From an uncultured Clostridia bacterium (GTDB lineage: Bacteria > Bacillota > Clostridia > Oscillospirales > Oscillospiraceae), in contig CAMFBN010000015.1 in NCBI GenBank assembly GCA_945948535.1, forward strand, positions 1 to 54,987: a stretch of DNA of 54,987 nt, read 5' to 3'. Made by a program: the position numbers and the translations under genes. Under the pieces are notes generated by a model. That model was not told where the DNA came from. It saw only the letters and a list, made by a program, of their open reading frames with translations, and searched no databases. This document shows, piece after piece, positions 34,200-46,342 of the stretch (position 1 is the first letter of the stretch; each line of letters begins with the position of its first letter).

Positions 34200-34670
34200 T
34201 TACCAGCGGAAGTGGGCGAAGGCCTTGTTGGCTTCGGCCATCTTGTGAACGTCCTCGCGCTTCTTCACGGATGCGCCGGTACCATTGGCGGCGTCCATGA
34301 TCTCAGCGGCCAGCCGCTCCTTCATGGTATTCTCGCTGCGGGCGCGGCTGTAGGTGGTGATCCACCGCAGACCCAGGGTCTGACGGCGATCGGGGCGGAC
34401 TTCGATGGGCACCTGATAGGTGGCGCCGCCCACACGGCGAGCCTTCAGCTCCACAGCGGGCATGATGTTTTCCATCGCCTGCTGGAAGACTTCCAGACCG
34501 TTCTTGCCGGTCTTGTTCTCGACGATTTCGAAAGCACCATAAACGACCTTCTGGGCAACGCCCTTCTTGCCGTCCAGCATGATGCTGTTAACGAGCTTGG
34601 TAACCAGAACGGAATTGTAATTGGGATCCGGAAGGACCTCTCTCTTGGGAACATTACCTCTTCTGGGCAC
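34200..34670 (-). CDS. rpsG: 30S ribosomal protein S7
   Basis: S7 organises the 30S head and lines the E site. I choose the GTG at 34670, which gives a 156-residue product beginning with the canonical [15 protein letters not shown] (initiator Met read from GTG) and places an AAGGAGG site 8 nt upstream. An in-frame ATG at 34688 would add six residues and overlap that site. The protein has the family block [20 protein letters not shown] near residues 77-96 and ends in [12 protein letters not shown]. Confidence 0.96.
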   Translation of the reverse strand: MPRRGNVPKREVLPDPNYNSVLVTKLVNSIMLDGKKGVAQKVVYGAFEIVENKTGKNGLEVFQQAMENIMPAVELKARRVGGATYQVPIEVRPDRRQTLGLRWITTYSRARSENTMKERLAAEIMDAANGTGASVKKREDVHKMAEANKAFAHFRW

Positions 34671-34752
34671 TTTGCTTCCCTCCTTCATAATATAATGATT
34701 TCATCGGTACTCGAAAGTGTTACTTTCGTGGTGCCTGGCCAGAGGTTTTTAT

Positions 34753-34782
34753 ACTATATTATATATAAAACCATCTTGGCAA
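34753..34782 (-). promoter_or_regulatory. Candidate internal promoter before rpsG
   Basis: On the minus strand TTGCCA (34782-34777) and TATAGT (34758-34753) are separated by 18 nt in the 169-nt rpsL-rpsG spacer. Downstream, an ACGAAAGT/ACTTTCG hairpin (about 34713-34730) lies in the leader. A 7-bp GCAAGGC/GCCTTGC hairpin lies just upstream (34780-34798). This would allow separate control of rpsG-fusA. Confidence 0.45.
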
Positions 34783-34839
34783 GGCTATGCCTTGCGAAAG
34801 GGCATGGAAAAAAGTCAAAATTTGGTTGCGGAAGAAAAA

Positions 34840-35265
34840 TTACTTCTTCTTGCCGGCCTTGGGACGCTTGGCACCATACTTGGAACGGGACTGCATACGG
34901 TTCTGCACGCCCTGAGTATCCAGAGTGCCGCGGATGATGTGGTAACGCACGCCGGGCAGGTCCTTAACACGACCGCCGCGGATCAGCACCACGGAGTGCT
35001 CCTGCAGGTTGTGGCCGACACCGGGAATGTAAGCGGAAACTTCCATACCATTGGTCAGACGCACACGGGCGATCTTACGCAGAGCGGAGTTAGGCTTCTT
35101 GGGGGTGGTGGTACGAACAGCGGTGCAGACACCACGCTTCTGGGGGGAAGGCAGGTTGGTAGCCTTGTTCTCCAGAGTGTTCAGACCTCTCTGCAGAGCG
35201 GGAGCGGTGGACTTGTAGCTGACCTGCTGACGGCCGCTACGAACCAGCTGATTAAAAGTAGGCAT
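34840..35265 (-). CDS. rpsL: 30S ribosomal protein S12
   Basis: S12 lies at the decoding centre and controls accuracy. The 141-residue protein has the invariant [19 protein letters not shown] and [12 protein letters not shown] segments; both Lys residues linked to streptomycin response in other bacteria are the ordinary wild-type residues. The start [15 protein letters not shown] is canonical, with an AAAGGAGAAAACC site. It follows a leader with two small hairpins (GCCTTTCGGC near 35291-35301 and TTCTACCGG/CCGTAGAA near 35311-35335). Confidence 0.98.
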   Translation of the reverse strand: MPTFNQLVRSGRQQVSYKSTAPALQRGLNTLENKATNLPSPQKRGVCTAVRTTTPKKPNSALRKIARVRLTNGMEVSAYIPGVGHNLQEHSVVLIRGGRVKDLPGVRYHIIRGTLDTQGVQNRMQSRSKYGAKRPKAGKKK

Positions 35266-35333
35266 TGGTTTTCTCCTTTCTTTGGTTCTCGCCTTTCGGC
35301 GGGTTATCTATTCTACGGAAAAATCCGGTAGAA

Positions 35334-35615
35334 TCAATTGAGGACGGCTGCCGCCGCCGCGCCCACTTCGATACCGCAGGCGCTGCCTAAGGTTTCCATA
35401 CTGGCAACCCAGGTGATCTGGATCTGATTGTCCGCGCAAAGCTCCGCCAGAGGCTGGGTCAGCGCGGGGTCGGCGTTCTCCGCCAGATAAACACACCGGA
35501 CGCAGCCTGCCCGGACAGCTTTGCGCAGCTGCTTGGCGCCAACCGCGAGTTTTTGCCGGGAAAGGTCGGGCAAATCCCCCCGATCCGGTACTTTATGCTT
35601 CTTCTTCATATCCAT
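35334..35615 (-). CDS. rplGB: L7Ae-family ribosomal protein (YbxF/RplGB-like)
   Basis: The 93-residue product, MDMKKKHKV..., matches the L7Ae/L30e fold: LAVGAKQLRKAVRAGCVRCVYLAENADPALT, a middle helix, and GSACGIEVGAAAAAVL at the C terminus, the k-turn binding signature. In Bacillus the homologue binds k-turn RNA and lies in the same place, before rpsL. No ribosome binding site precedes the ATG at 35615 or the second Met at 35609; the promoter at 35626-35653 would start transcription only a few bases upstream. Confidence 0.88.
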   Translation of the reverse strand: MDMKKKHKVPDRGDLPDLSRQKLAVGAKQLRKAVRAGCVRCVYLAENADPALTQPLAELCADNQIQITWVASMETLGSACGIEVGAAAAAVLN

Positions 35616-35625
35616 ACGAATTTAT

Positions 35626-35653
35626 ATTATACGCACTTTCCGAAAAAAGTCAA
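35626..35653 (-). promoter_or_regulatory. Promoter of the rplGB-rpsL (str) operon
   Basis: On the minus strand TTGACT (35653-35648) and a perfect TATAAT (35631-35626) are 16 nt apart, preceded by an A/T-rich stretch like an UP element. The predicted start is about 35619, only about 4 nt before the first ATG. Confidence 0.75.
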
Positions 35654-35742
35654 CAAAATTGTAGGAAAATTTTTTGTGATAATGCTGTTTCCGGGTATCA
35701 TTTTCACCTTGTCCCCGGAGGAAAGACCGCTGCGCGTGAGCA

Positions 35743-35782
35743 GCGGGCGGCCAGTGGCCGCTGACAATTCGTTACGAACCCC
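35743..35782. repeat. 40-bp repeat copy R2, upstream of the str-operon promoter
   Basis: This segment matches 7881-7920 at 36 of 40 positions, same orientation, and contains the same GCGGCCAGTGGCCGC palindrome. It lies about 90 bp upstream of the str promoter -35. Downstream, CGTTAC..ACCC and GGGT..GTAACG (about 35770-35820) form a further inverted repeat. The surrounding spacer (35654-35873) has no ORF that looks real. Confidence 0.75.
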
Positions 35783-35873
35783 GGTGATTTTCGAGACACC
35801 ATTGGGTTCCCTCGGTAACGCACATCGGATATCATTGAAAGCCGCTGTGCACGCATACATCCACGTTTATACA

Positions 35874-35906
35874 AAAGACCGCTGTCCACCAGCAGCGGTC
35901 TTTCTC
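35874..35906 (-). terminator. Terminator after the SGNH-like gene
   Basis: On the minus strand GAAAGACCGCTG and CAGCGGTCTTT form an 11-bp stem with an 8-nt loop, followed by TTGT. It directly overlaps the stop region of the gene at 35905. A similar partial stem (AAAGACCGCTG..CAGCGG) recurs at about 35721-35747. Confidence 0.75.
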
Positions 35907-36984
35907 AGGAATCGCTGTACACTTCGGCGAAATACGTCTCGTAATCGAAGGCTGTGTAAAATTCCTTCACACCCTGCCAGTAGCCGGCGCAGGTTTCCTT
36001 TGTCAGCGCGTGGTTCCCTGCCGCCATATCCCGCAGAAGCTTCGAATTGATGTCTGCGGAGTAATGCGCCCAGTCGGAGTAATTGGACAGGTCGGTAACG
36101 ACATCGTAATCATCAAAGAAGGAAAACAGGCGGATATTACCGCATTCCAGCAGCGTTTCGCAGGCAGCTTCGCAATAGCGGATATACAATTCTATGGAAT
36201 CCTCCTCATGCAGCCGCTGCCACCAGCAGATGCTGTAGGGCGGAATGAAGCAGTAGAATTCGATATCCGGGTTTTCCCGGGCCGTCTCCACAAAATTCTG
36301 CTCCATACTCTCCCGGATGGTTTGCAGAACTGCTTCCTCGTCCCTCTCCCTGCCGGGCAGGTCAATGAAGTTCAGCCCCCGCTCCCGGACAACCTCCGGG
36401 CCATGGGGCATAGTATCGTCCCAGAACTGGTAGGTATCAAAATCGATGGAGGGCAGGCCCCGGGCGGTACGCCCCAGGGTGTCCGCCGTGGCTTCCAGCA
36501 GAATTTCCTTGTTGAGCACATACTGCACATCGTTAAAAGGATTGTCGTCATACAGGTATTCCGGCAGGGTGATGTCCGTGCGCATGGCGTCCTTGTCTTC
36601 GTACAGCATCCCGCCGCTTAAGTCCCGCACCACCAGACGGATATCGGGGTTATGGCGGATGGCCCGGCGCACCTGTTCATCCACCTCTTTGAACTTGGAG
36701 CCGTTCAACGGCACCTTTACGGCATTCACGCCGAACAGCTCGTTCAACTCGGAAGTGCGGAAATTTTCCGTCATGGAATTGCCGGTAATCACCGCGTCGT
36801 AGGTAAAATTGCGGATAATCCCGTCGTTTTGATAGCGTTCGTTTCCATCGGGATAGGACAGGCCCGCCAGCGGGCCATGGTAATGAAAATAGGGGTCCAC
36901 CACTGCCGTCAGGCCGCCCAATACAATGAGCAGAACCGCCGCTGTAATCAGGAAGCCAATGCCCCACTTTTTTTCTGATCGCAT
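35905..36984 (-). CDS. SGNH/DltD-like surface O-acyl transfer protein
   Basis: The 359-residue protein has one N-terminal membrane helix (about residues 8-30) and an extracytoplasmic domain. Near residue 68-74 is TGNSMTENF, an Asp-to-Asn version of the GDS catalytic block. Near 306-315 is DWAHYSADIN, matching the DxxH catalytic pair. Such proteins accept acyl groups from a partner MBOAT protein and pass them to a cell-surface polymer, as in AlgJ/AlgX or DltD systems. The polymer is not known. It is 11 nt downstream of the MBOAT gene and has its own terminator, so the two form a small operon. Confidence 0.8.
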   Translation of the reverse strand: MRSEKKWGIGFLITAAVLLIVLGGLTAVVDPYFHYHGPLAGLSYPDGNERYQNDGIIRNFTYDAVITGNSMTENFRTSELNELFGVNAVKVPLNGSKFKEVDEQVRRAIRHNPDIRLVVRDLSGGMLYEDKDAMRTDITLPEYLYDDNPFNDVQYVLNKEILLEATADTLGRTARGLPSIDFDTYQFWDDTMPHGPEVVRERGLNFIDLPGRERDEEAVLQTIRESMEQNFVETARENPDIEFYCFIPPYSICWWQRLHEEDSIELYIRYCEAACETLLECGNIRLFSFFDDYDVVTDLSNYSDWAHYSADINSKLLRDMAAGNHALTKETCAGYWQGVKEFYTAFDYETYFAEVYSDS

Positions 36985-36995
36985 AGGCCGCCTCC

Positions 36996-38453
36996 TCAGA
37001 AGTTAAAGTACAGGAAAGAGCTGATGCCGGAGAAAGACAGGATGCACCAAACCAGCAGCACCGCCGTCAGGAGCATACTCGCCCCGCCGAATCGCAGATG
37101 ATCCGCCGCGTCGTAGGCGTTTTCCAGGCGGGTGGACAACCACAGCGCAGCCGCGTAGAACGCGGCCCCCACCAGTTTCGGCACCATGGACGGCACCGTC
37201 CTGTTCAGTCCATATCGGAACAGCGCGGTGATTTCCGGCAGCTTGAAAGCATCGGTCAGCCCGCCCATAGCAGGGCTTCCCGCGAAGAGCCTGCCAAAGA
37301 ACATAGCCGCGTCCGACAGCGTGTCCGCCCGGAAAATGACCCAGGTCAGATTCAGAATCAGGAAGGTGCCGCACCAGCGCAGAAACGCCGGTATTTTTTC
37401 CAGCCGTTTCCCCAGCAGGCGCTCCAATACCATGCAGGCGCCGTGAATCCCGCCCCAGAGCACAAAATTCCATGACGCCCCGTGCCACAGGCCGCTGCAC
37501 AGGAACACGATCATCACGTTCACGCAGGTTCGTGCCGTGCCCTTTCGGCTGCCGCCAAGGGGGATGTACAGATACCGGGTAAAGAACCGGGTCAGGGTTT
37601 TGTGCCAGCGCTTCCAGAATTCCGAAATGGACAGGGCACGGTAGGGCTTATCAAAGTTGGCGGGAAGTTCAAAATTCATCATTTTTCCCAGCCCCATTGC
37701 CATGTCGCAGTAGCCGCTGAAGTCGAAATAAATCTGGAAGGTGTAGGCCAGCATGACCAGAGCCGCGCTGACCGTGCCCAGCCCGGGAATATCCCCGAAG
37801 CCCCAGTCCGCCACTTTTCCGAAGGTGTCGGCAATCAGCACCTTCTTGGCAAGGCCCAGCGTAAACAGGAACAGGCCGGGAGAAAAATTCTCCCATTGAA
37901 ACCGCTTTCGATTCTCGTCCAGAAACTGCGGGATTAGCTCGTCATGGGTCACGATGGGCCCGGCGATGAGCTGGGGAAAGTAGGCCACATAAGCGGCATA
38001 TTGCAGGAAACTGTAGTTGCCCGTCTGCCCCCGGTAGGCGTCGATCACATAGGACACCTGCTGGAAGGTAAAAAAGCTGATGCCCAGGGGCAGCACAATG
38101 TGCCGCAGCGGGATCTGGGATGCGAACAGGCTGTTCACATTGCTGATGAAAAAGTCGAAATATTTAAAGTAGAACAGCATCCCGAAATTCGCCAGCAGCG
38201 CCGCCGTCAGCTCCACCCTGCGGGCTGTCTTTCCCTCTGTCTTCCCCATAAGGCGGGTAATGCCGTAATTGAGAACAATGGAGACAATAATAATCAGAAG
38301 ATAGCTGGGATTGAAGTAGCCGTAAAACCACAGGGACATACCCAACAAAAACCCAAGGGCGAGGAAATACCGCCGGAAATGGTTCAGCCCAAAGTACCCG
38401 GTCAGGCACAGGGGCAGAAACAGCAGGATGAAGACGTAGGAATTAAAGAGCAT
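36996..38453 (-). CDS. MBOAT-family O-acyltransferase (AlgI/DltB-like)
   Basis: The 485-residue polytopic membrane protein has about 11 hydrophobic segments and the MBOAT signatures: SFFTFQQVSYVID near residue 105-117, FWKRWHKTLTRFFTRYLYIPLGGSRKG near 265-292, and GLWHGASWNFVLWG near 305-318 with the catalytic His. It resembles AlgI/PatA more than classical DltB because no dltA/dltC genes flank it. It probably moves an acetyl group across the membrane to the neighbouring SGNH-like protein. It starts 41 nt after the rpoC terminator. Confidence 0.9.
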   Translation of the reverse strand: MLFNSYVFILLFLPLCLTGYFGLNHFRRYFLALGFLLGMSLWFYGYFNPSYLLIIIVSIVLNYGITRLMGKTEGKTARRVELTAALLANFGMLFYFKYFDFFISNVNSLFASQIPLRHIVLPLGISFFTFQQVSYVIDAYRGQTGNYSFLQYAAYVAYFPQLIAGPIVTHDELIPQFLDENRKRFQWENFSPGLFLFTLGLAKKVLIADTFGKVADWGFGDIPGLGTVSAALVMLAYTFQIYFDFSGYCDMAMGLGKMMNFELPANFDKPYRALSISEFWKRWHKTLTRFFTRYLYIPLGGSRKGTARTCVNVMIVFLCSGLWHGASWNFVLWGGIHGACMVLERLLGKRLEKIPAFLRWCGTFLILNLTWVIFRADTLSDAAMFFGRLFAGSPAMGGLTDAFKLPEITALFRYGLNRTVPSMVPKLVGAAFYAAALWLSTRLENAYDAADHLRFGGASMLLTAVLLVWCILSFSGISSFLYFNF

Positions 38454-38493
38454 GGAGCAGTCCCCTTTTCGGTTTTCTGTCTGGAAATACGCG

Positions 38494-38521
38494 AAGGCCG
38501 CCGTCTGACGGCGGCGGCCTT
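38494..38521 (-). terminator. Terminator of rpoBC
   Basis: AAGGCCGCCGTC and GGCGGCGGCCTT form a 12-bp stem with a 4-nt loop, starting 5 nt after the rpoC stop. The minus-strand tail CTTCGCGTATTTCC is only moderately T-rich. Confidence 0.65.
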
Positions 38522-38526
38522 ATGGT

Positions 38527-42222
<3,696 letters not shown>

Positions 42223-42233
42223 GTGTAGCCTCC

Positions 42234-45200
42234 TTATTCTTCGTTGTCGGCATCCATGTCGCCGAACACATCCATAATATCCTCAGGGCTGTCCTCGTCA
42301 ATGACGAAGCCAGCATCCAGCACCTCATCGGTGGAACCGACTACCACGTCGTTGGTGGCATCGGCGGCGTAGACGACCTCATCGTCATCATCGTCGTCCT
42401 TCAGCTCGATCTCATTGCCGTTTTCATCCAGCACGCGGATATCCAGACACAGGGCCTGCAGCTCCTTGACCAGAACCTTAAAGGATTCGGGCACGCCGGG
42501 CTTGGGGATGTTGGCGCCCTTGACGATGGCCTCGTAGGTCTTGACACGTCCGGTGACGTCGTCGGACTTGACGGTGAGGATTTCCTGCAGGGTATAGGCC
42601 GCGCCGTAAGCTTCCAGCGCCCAGACCTCCATTTCGCCGAAACGCTGGCCGCCGAACTGTGCCTTGCCGCCCAGAGGCTGCTGGGTAACCAGCGCGTAGG
42701 GGCCGGTGGAACGGGCGTGAATCTTATCGTCAACCAGATGGTGCAGCTTCAGGTAGTAGGGATAGCCCACGGTGACCAGGTTATCGAAGGGCTCGCCGGT
42801 ACGGCCGTCGTACAGGATGGTCTTGCCGTCCTCCCGCAGGCCTGCCAGCTTCAGGGTCTCCCGGATGTCCTTCTCGTTGGCGCCGTCGAACACGGGAGTG
42901 GCGACCTTCCAGCCCAGCGCCTTGGCAGCGTAGCCCAGATGGACCTCCAGCACCTGACCGATGTTCATACGGGAAGGCACGCCCAGGGGGTTCAGCACGA
43001 TGTCCAGCGGAGTGCCGTCGGGCAGGAAGGGCATATCCTCCTCCGGCAGAACACGGGACACGACGCCCTTGTTGCCGTGGCGGCCAGCCATCTTGTCGCC
43101 CACGCCGATTTTCCGCTTCTGGGCCAGATACACCCGGACGGACTTGGTAACGCCGGGAGCCAGCTCGTCGGAATTCTCCTTGGTGAAGACCTTCACGTCC
43201 ACCACGATGCCGCTGGTGCCGTGGGGCACCTTCAGGGAGGTATCCCGGACTTCTCTTGCCTTCTCGCCGAAGATAGCCCGCAGCAGGCGCTCCTCGGGGG
43301 TCAGCTCGGTCTCGCCCTTGGGGGTAACCTTACCAACCAGATAGTCGCCGGCATGAACCTCCGCGCCCACGCGGATGATGCCGTCTTCGTCCAGATCCTT
43401 CAGGGTGTCCTCGCCCACGTTGGGGATGTCCCGGGTGATTTCCTCGGGGCCAAGCTTGGTGTCCCGGGCCTCGGTCTCGTACTCCTCGATGTGGACGGAG
43501 GTGAACACGTCCTCCCGAACCAGACGCTCATTCAGCAAAATAGCGTCCTCGTAGTTGTAGCCTTCCCAGGTCACGAAGCCGATGAGCACGTTCTTGCCCA
43601 GGGCCACCTCGCCGCCGGAGCAGGCAGGGCCGTCGGCAATGATCTGCTCGGTATCCACCCGCTCGCCGACCACCACGATGGGCCGCTGGTTGATGCAGGT
43701 GCCGGCGTTAGACCGGGCGAACTTAATCAGGGTGTGGACACAGGTTTCACCGCTGTCATACCTCACGGTAATGGAGGAAGCGGACACGGCAGTGACAACA
43801 CCGGGGCCCTTGGCCTTGATGCAGACCTCGGAATCCACAGCCGCCTTGTGCTCAATGCCGGTGGCAACGATGGGCGGCTCGGTGGTCATCAGAGGAACGG
43901 CCTGACGCTGCATGTTGGCGCCCATCAGGGCACGGTTGGCGTCGTCGTTCTGCAGGAAGGGAATGAAGGAGGTGGCGATGGAGATCATCATTCTGGGAGA
44001 CACGTCGATATAATCGATCATGCTCCGGTCCACCTCAATGATTTCGTTGCGGTGACGGCAGGTGATACGGGCGTTTGCCAGACAGCCGTTTTCGTCCAGC
44101 GGCTCGTTGGCCTGACCGATGTAGTAATCATCCTCCACATCGGCGGTCATATACTCCACATCCTTGGTAACAAAGCCGGTAGCCTTGTCCACCTTCCGGT
44201 AGGGAGCCTCCACGAAGCCGTACTCGTTGATCTTGGCGAAGGTCGCCAGATAGTTAATCAGGCCGATGTTGGGACCTTCGGGGGTCTCGATGGGGCACAT
44301 ACGGCCGTAGTGGGTGTAGTGAATATCACGCACATCGAAGGAAGCCCGGTCACGGCTCAAACCGCCGGGGCCCAGAGCGGACAGACGGCGCTTGTGGGTC
44401 AGCTCAGACAGGGGGTTATTCTGATCCATGAACTGAGACAGGGGAGAAGAACCGAAGAATTCCTTGATGACCGCCGTGACAGGCCGGATGTTAATCAGGC
44501 TCTGGGGGGTCACGGTGTCCAGATCCTGCACGGTCATGCGCTCACGAATGACACGATCCAGTCGGCTGAAACCGATGCGGAACTGGTTCTGCAGCAGCTC
44601 GCCCACGCAGCGCAGACGGCGGTTGCCCAGATGGTCGATATCATCCGGGGTGCCGATGCCCACAGCCACGCAGTTCAGGTAGTTAATGGAGGCCATGATG
44701 TCGTCCACAATGATGTGGTTGGGAATCAGGTCGGTAAAGCGCTCGGCAATGGCGTCCTTCCAGCCGTCAGCGGGGACGGATTCCAGCATTTCCTTCAGTA
44801 CGGGGAAGTAGACCTTCTCGGTAATGCCGTACTGCTTGGGATCGAAGTCCACGAAGCCGGACATATCCACCATGTTGTTGGAGAACACCTTGACGTTGCT
44901 GTCGCCCACCTTGACAACAGCCTCGTTGACACCGCGCTTGCTCAGCTCGTGGGCCTGAGCGCGGGAGATGAACTCGCCGGGCATGACCAGAATTTCGCCG
45001 GTCATGGGGTCGGCAATGGGCTCCGCCGCTTCCTGACCGGACAGGCGGCTCCAGATGTCCATCTTCTTGTTGAACTTGTAACGGCCCACCTTGCTCACGT
45101 CGTAACGATGGGCGTCGAACAGCAGGCCCTCCAGATGGGCGGTAGCGGTCTCCACCGTGGGAGGCTCACCGGGCCGGAGACGGCGGTAGATTTCAAGCAA

Positions 45201-45911
45201 AGACTCTTCCTTCGTCTTGCAGGGGTCCTTGTCGAGGGTCGCCAGAATCCGGGCATCCTCGCCGAACATGGCCTTGATCTGCTCGTCCGTCTCCACGCCC
45301 AGCGCCCGAATCAGGCAGGTAATGGGCAGCTTGCGGTTCTTGTCGATACGAACCCAGAACACGTCGGAGTTGTCGGTCTCGTATTCCAGCCAGGCGCCGC
45401 GGTAGGGAATCACCGTCGCGGTATAGGTGTGCTGATCCGCCTTATCCACCTCATGGCCGTAGTACATACCGGGGCTGCGGACGATCTGGGTGATAATGAC
45501 GCGCTCCGCGCCGTTAATCACAAAGGTGCCGCCATTGGTCATCACAGGGAAATCGCCCATGAAGATTTCCTGCTCCTTGATTTCGCCGGTCTCCGTATTG
45601 CGCAGGCGGACCCGCACCTTGATGGGCTTGGCGTAGGTGGCGTCCCGCTCCTTGCACTCCTCAATGGTGTACTTGGCTTTGTCCTCCATGGTGTAGTCCA
45701 GGAAGGAAAGCTCCAGCTTGCCGGAGAAGTCGGTAATGGTGCCTACATCCCGGAAGACCTCCCGCAAACCGGTATCCAGGAACCACTGATAGGAGTCCTT
45801 CTGGATTTTCAGCATATTGGGGATTTCCAGGATCTCTTCATACTTCGCGTAAGATTTACGCATGGTCTTGCCGAACATTACGTCCTTGACCATTGCCATA
45901 TGGATCATCAC
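42234..45911 (-). CDS. rpoB: DNA-directed RNA polymerase subunit beta
   Basis: Beta forms half of the active-centre cleft. The 1225-residue protein has the rifampicin pocket segment [35 protein letters not shown], and [20 protein letters not shown], plus the C-terminal [18 protein letters not shown] block. The pocket has Pro at the position of E. coli Gln510, while the main resistance positions match sensitive enzymes. The C terminus carries a long acidic tail with a run of Asp (DDDDDD). Its start has two candidate Met codons (MMIH). Confidence 0.98.
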   Translation of the reverse strand: MMIHMAMVKDVMFGKTMRKSYAKYEEILEIPNMLKIQKDSYQWFLDTGLREVFRDVGTITDFSGKLELSFLDYTMEDKAKYTIEECKERDATYAKPIKVRVRLRNTETGEIKEQEIFMGDFPVMTNGGTFVINGAERVIITQIVRSPGMYYGHEVDKADQHTYTATVIPYRGAWLEYETDNSDVFWVRIDKNRKLPITCLIRALGVETDEQIKAMFGEDARILATLDKDPCKTKEESLLEIYRRLRPGEPPTVETATAHLEGLLFDAHRYDVSKVGRYKFNKKMDIWSRLSGQEAAEPIADPMTGEILVMPGEFISRAQAHELSKRGVNEAVVKVGDSNVKVFSNNMVDMSGFVDFDPKQYGITEKVYFPVLKEMLESVPADGWKDAIAERFTDLIPNHIIVDDIMASINYLNCVAVGIGTPDDIDHLGNRRLRCVGELLQNQFRIGFSRLDRVIRERMTVQDLDTVTPQSLINIRPVTAVIKEFFGSSPLSQFMDQNNPLSELTHKRRLSALGPGGLSRDRASFDVRDIHYTHYGRMCPIETPEGPNIGLINYLATFAKINEYGFVEAPYRKVDKATGFVTKDVEYMTADVEDDYYIGQANEPLDENGCLANARITCRHRNEIIEVDRSMIDYIDVSPRMMISIATSFIPFLQNDDANRALMGANMQRQAVPLMTTEPPIVATGIEHKAAVDSEVCIKAKGPGVVTAVSASSITVRYDSGETCVHTLIKFARSNAGTCINQRPIVVVGERVDTEQIIADGPACSGGEVALGKNVLIGFVTWEGYNYEDAILLNERLVREDVFTSVHIEEYETEARDTKLGPEEITRDIPNVGEDTLKDLDEDGIIRVGAEVHAGDYLVGKVTPKGETELTPEERLLRAIFGEKAREVRDTSLKVPHGTSGIVVDVKVFTKENSDELAPGVTKSVRVYLAQKRKIGVGDKMAGRHGNKGVVSRVLPEEDMPFLPDGTPLDIVLNPLGVPSRMNIGQVLEVHLGYAAKALGWKVATPVFDGANEKDIRETLKLAGLREDGKTILYDGRTGEPFDNLVTVGYPYYLKLHHLVDDKIHARSTGPYALVTQQPLGGKAQFGGQRFGEMEVWALEAYGAAYTLQEILTVKSDDVTGRVKTYEAIVKGANIPKPGVPESFKVLVKELQALCLDIRVLDENGNEIELKDDDDDDEVVYAADATNDVVVGSTDEVLDAGFVIDEDSPEDIMDVFGDMDADNEE

Positions 45912-46063
45912 AGCCTTTCTTTCGAGTTGTGTGTTGCTTATGATACGCTTGGCGCGGTTGTCGAATTTGATGAATTTACTGCTTGACAGCCGCCCGTTCC
46001 TGTGCTAAAATGACCATGTTAAGAGGAAAAATCCGCAAATAGGCATAGTATCACAGTATGGAC
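45912..46063 (-). promoter_or_regulatory. 5' leader of rpoBC
   Basis: About 150 nt separate the predicted start (near 46061) from the rpoB ATG. A GTGATACTATGCC-type AT/GC mix with no long hairpin is seen. The expected rplKAJL genes do not precede rpoB, so autoregulation through L10 is not available at this site. Confidence 0.4.
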
Positions 46064-46067
46064 AATC

Positions 46068-46096
46068 ATTATATCATTCGGCGCAATTTTTGTCAA
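46068..46096 (-). promoter_or_regulatory. Consensus promoter of rpoBC
   Basis: On the minus strand a perfect TTGACA (46096-46091) and perfect TATAAT (46073-46068) are separated by 17 nt. This is the strongest sigma-A promoter in the window. Confidence 0.9.
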
Positions 46097-46115
46097 TGAA
46101 TAATTTCCACAATTC

Positions 46116-46138
46116 CGGGGCTTATGCCTCGTTTTTTT
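46116..46138 (+). terminator. Plus-strand terminator-like hairpin
   Basis: CGGGGC and GCCTCG form a 6-bp stem with a 4-nt loop followed by seven T residues on the plus strand. No plus-strand gene precedes it. It could end antisense transcription or be chance. Confidence 0.35.
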
Positions 46139-46159
46139 ACGCCAATTTTCACCATAAAT

Positions 46160-46192
46160 CACGCCGCCCGATGGAATCCCACCGGGCGGCGC
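46160..46192. terminator. GC-rich hairpin downstream of the rnf operon
   Basis: ACGCCGCCCG and CGGGCGGCGC form a 9-10-bp stem. The plus-strand side is followed by TTTTCACC. It may serve as a terminator for leftward or rightward transcription. Confidence 0.5.
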
Positions 46193-46221
46193 TTTTCACC
46201 TTTGACACAATCAGTGAGGGC

Positions 46222-46292
46222 GAAGCCCCGTCTGTGTTTCTATATCTGTATCTATTTCTTTTTCTTATTCTGTTTCTTCTTCTTTATCTGTT
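46222..46292. other. Polypyrimidine low-complexity tract
   Basis: The plus strand is nearly all C and T over about 60 nt, with an imperfect 6-nt period (TTTCTN, TATCTG). It encodes no credible protein. It lies between rnfB and rpoB, where little else occurs. Confidence 0.6.
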
Positions 46293-46294
46293 AG

Positions 46295-46333
46295 GGAGGG
46301 GATAGGGGTTGATAGCCCCCCTATACCCCTCCG
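46295..46333 (-). terminator. Long hairpin after rnfB
   Basis: GGAGGGGATAGGGG and CCCCTATACCCCTCC pair with one bulged base, about 14 bp, beginning 10 nt after the rnfB stop. On the minus strand it is not followed by a T-run. A terminator or mRNA-stabilising 3' end is likely. Confidence 0.6.
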
Positions 46334-46342
46334 AAACACTCC

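Noticed and set aside
42717..45986. 1089-residue plus-strand reading frame opposite rpoB
   Set aside because: Same reason: antisense shadow of rpoB created by codon bias.
46090..46305. 71-residue plus-strand ORF ending in a Leu/Phe/Tyr run
   Set aside because: It is produced by the polypyrimidine tract, crosses two hairpins, and has no ribosome site. It is unlikely to be a protein.
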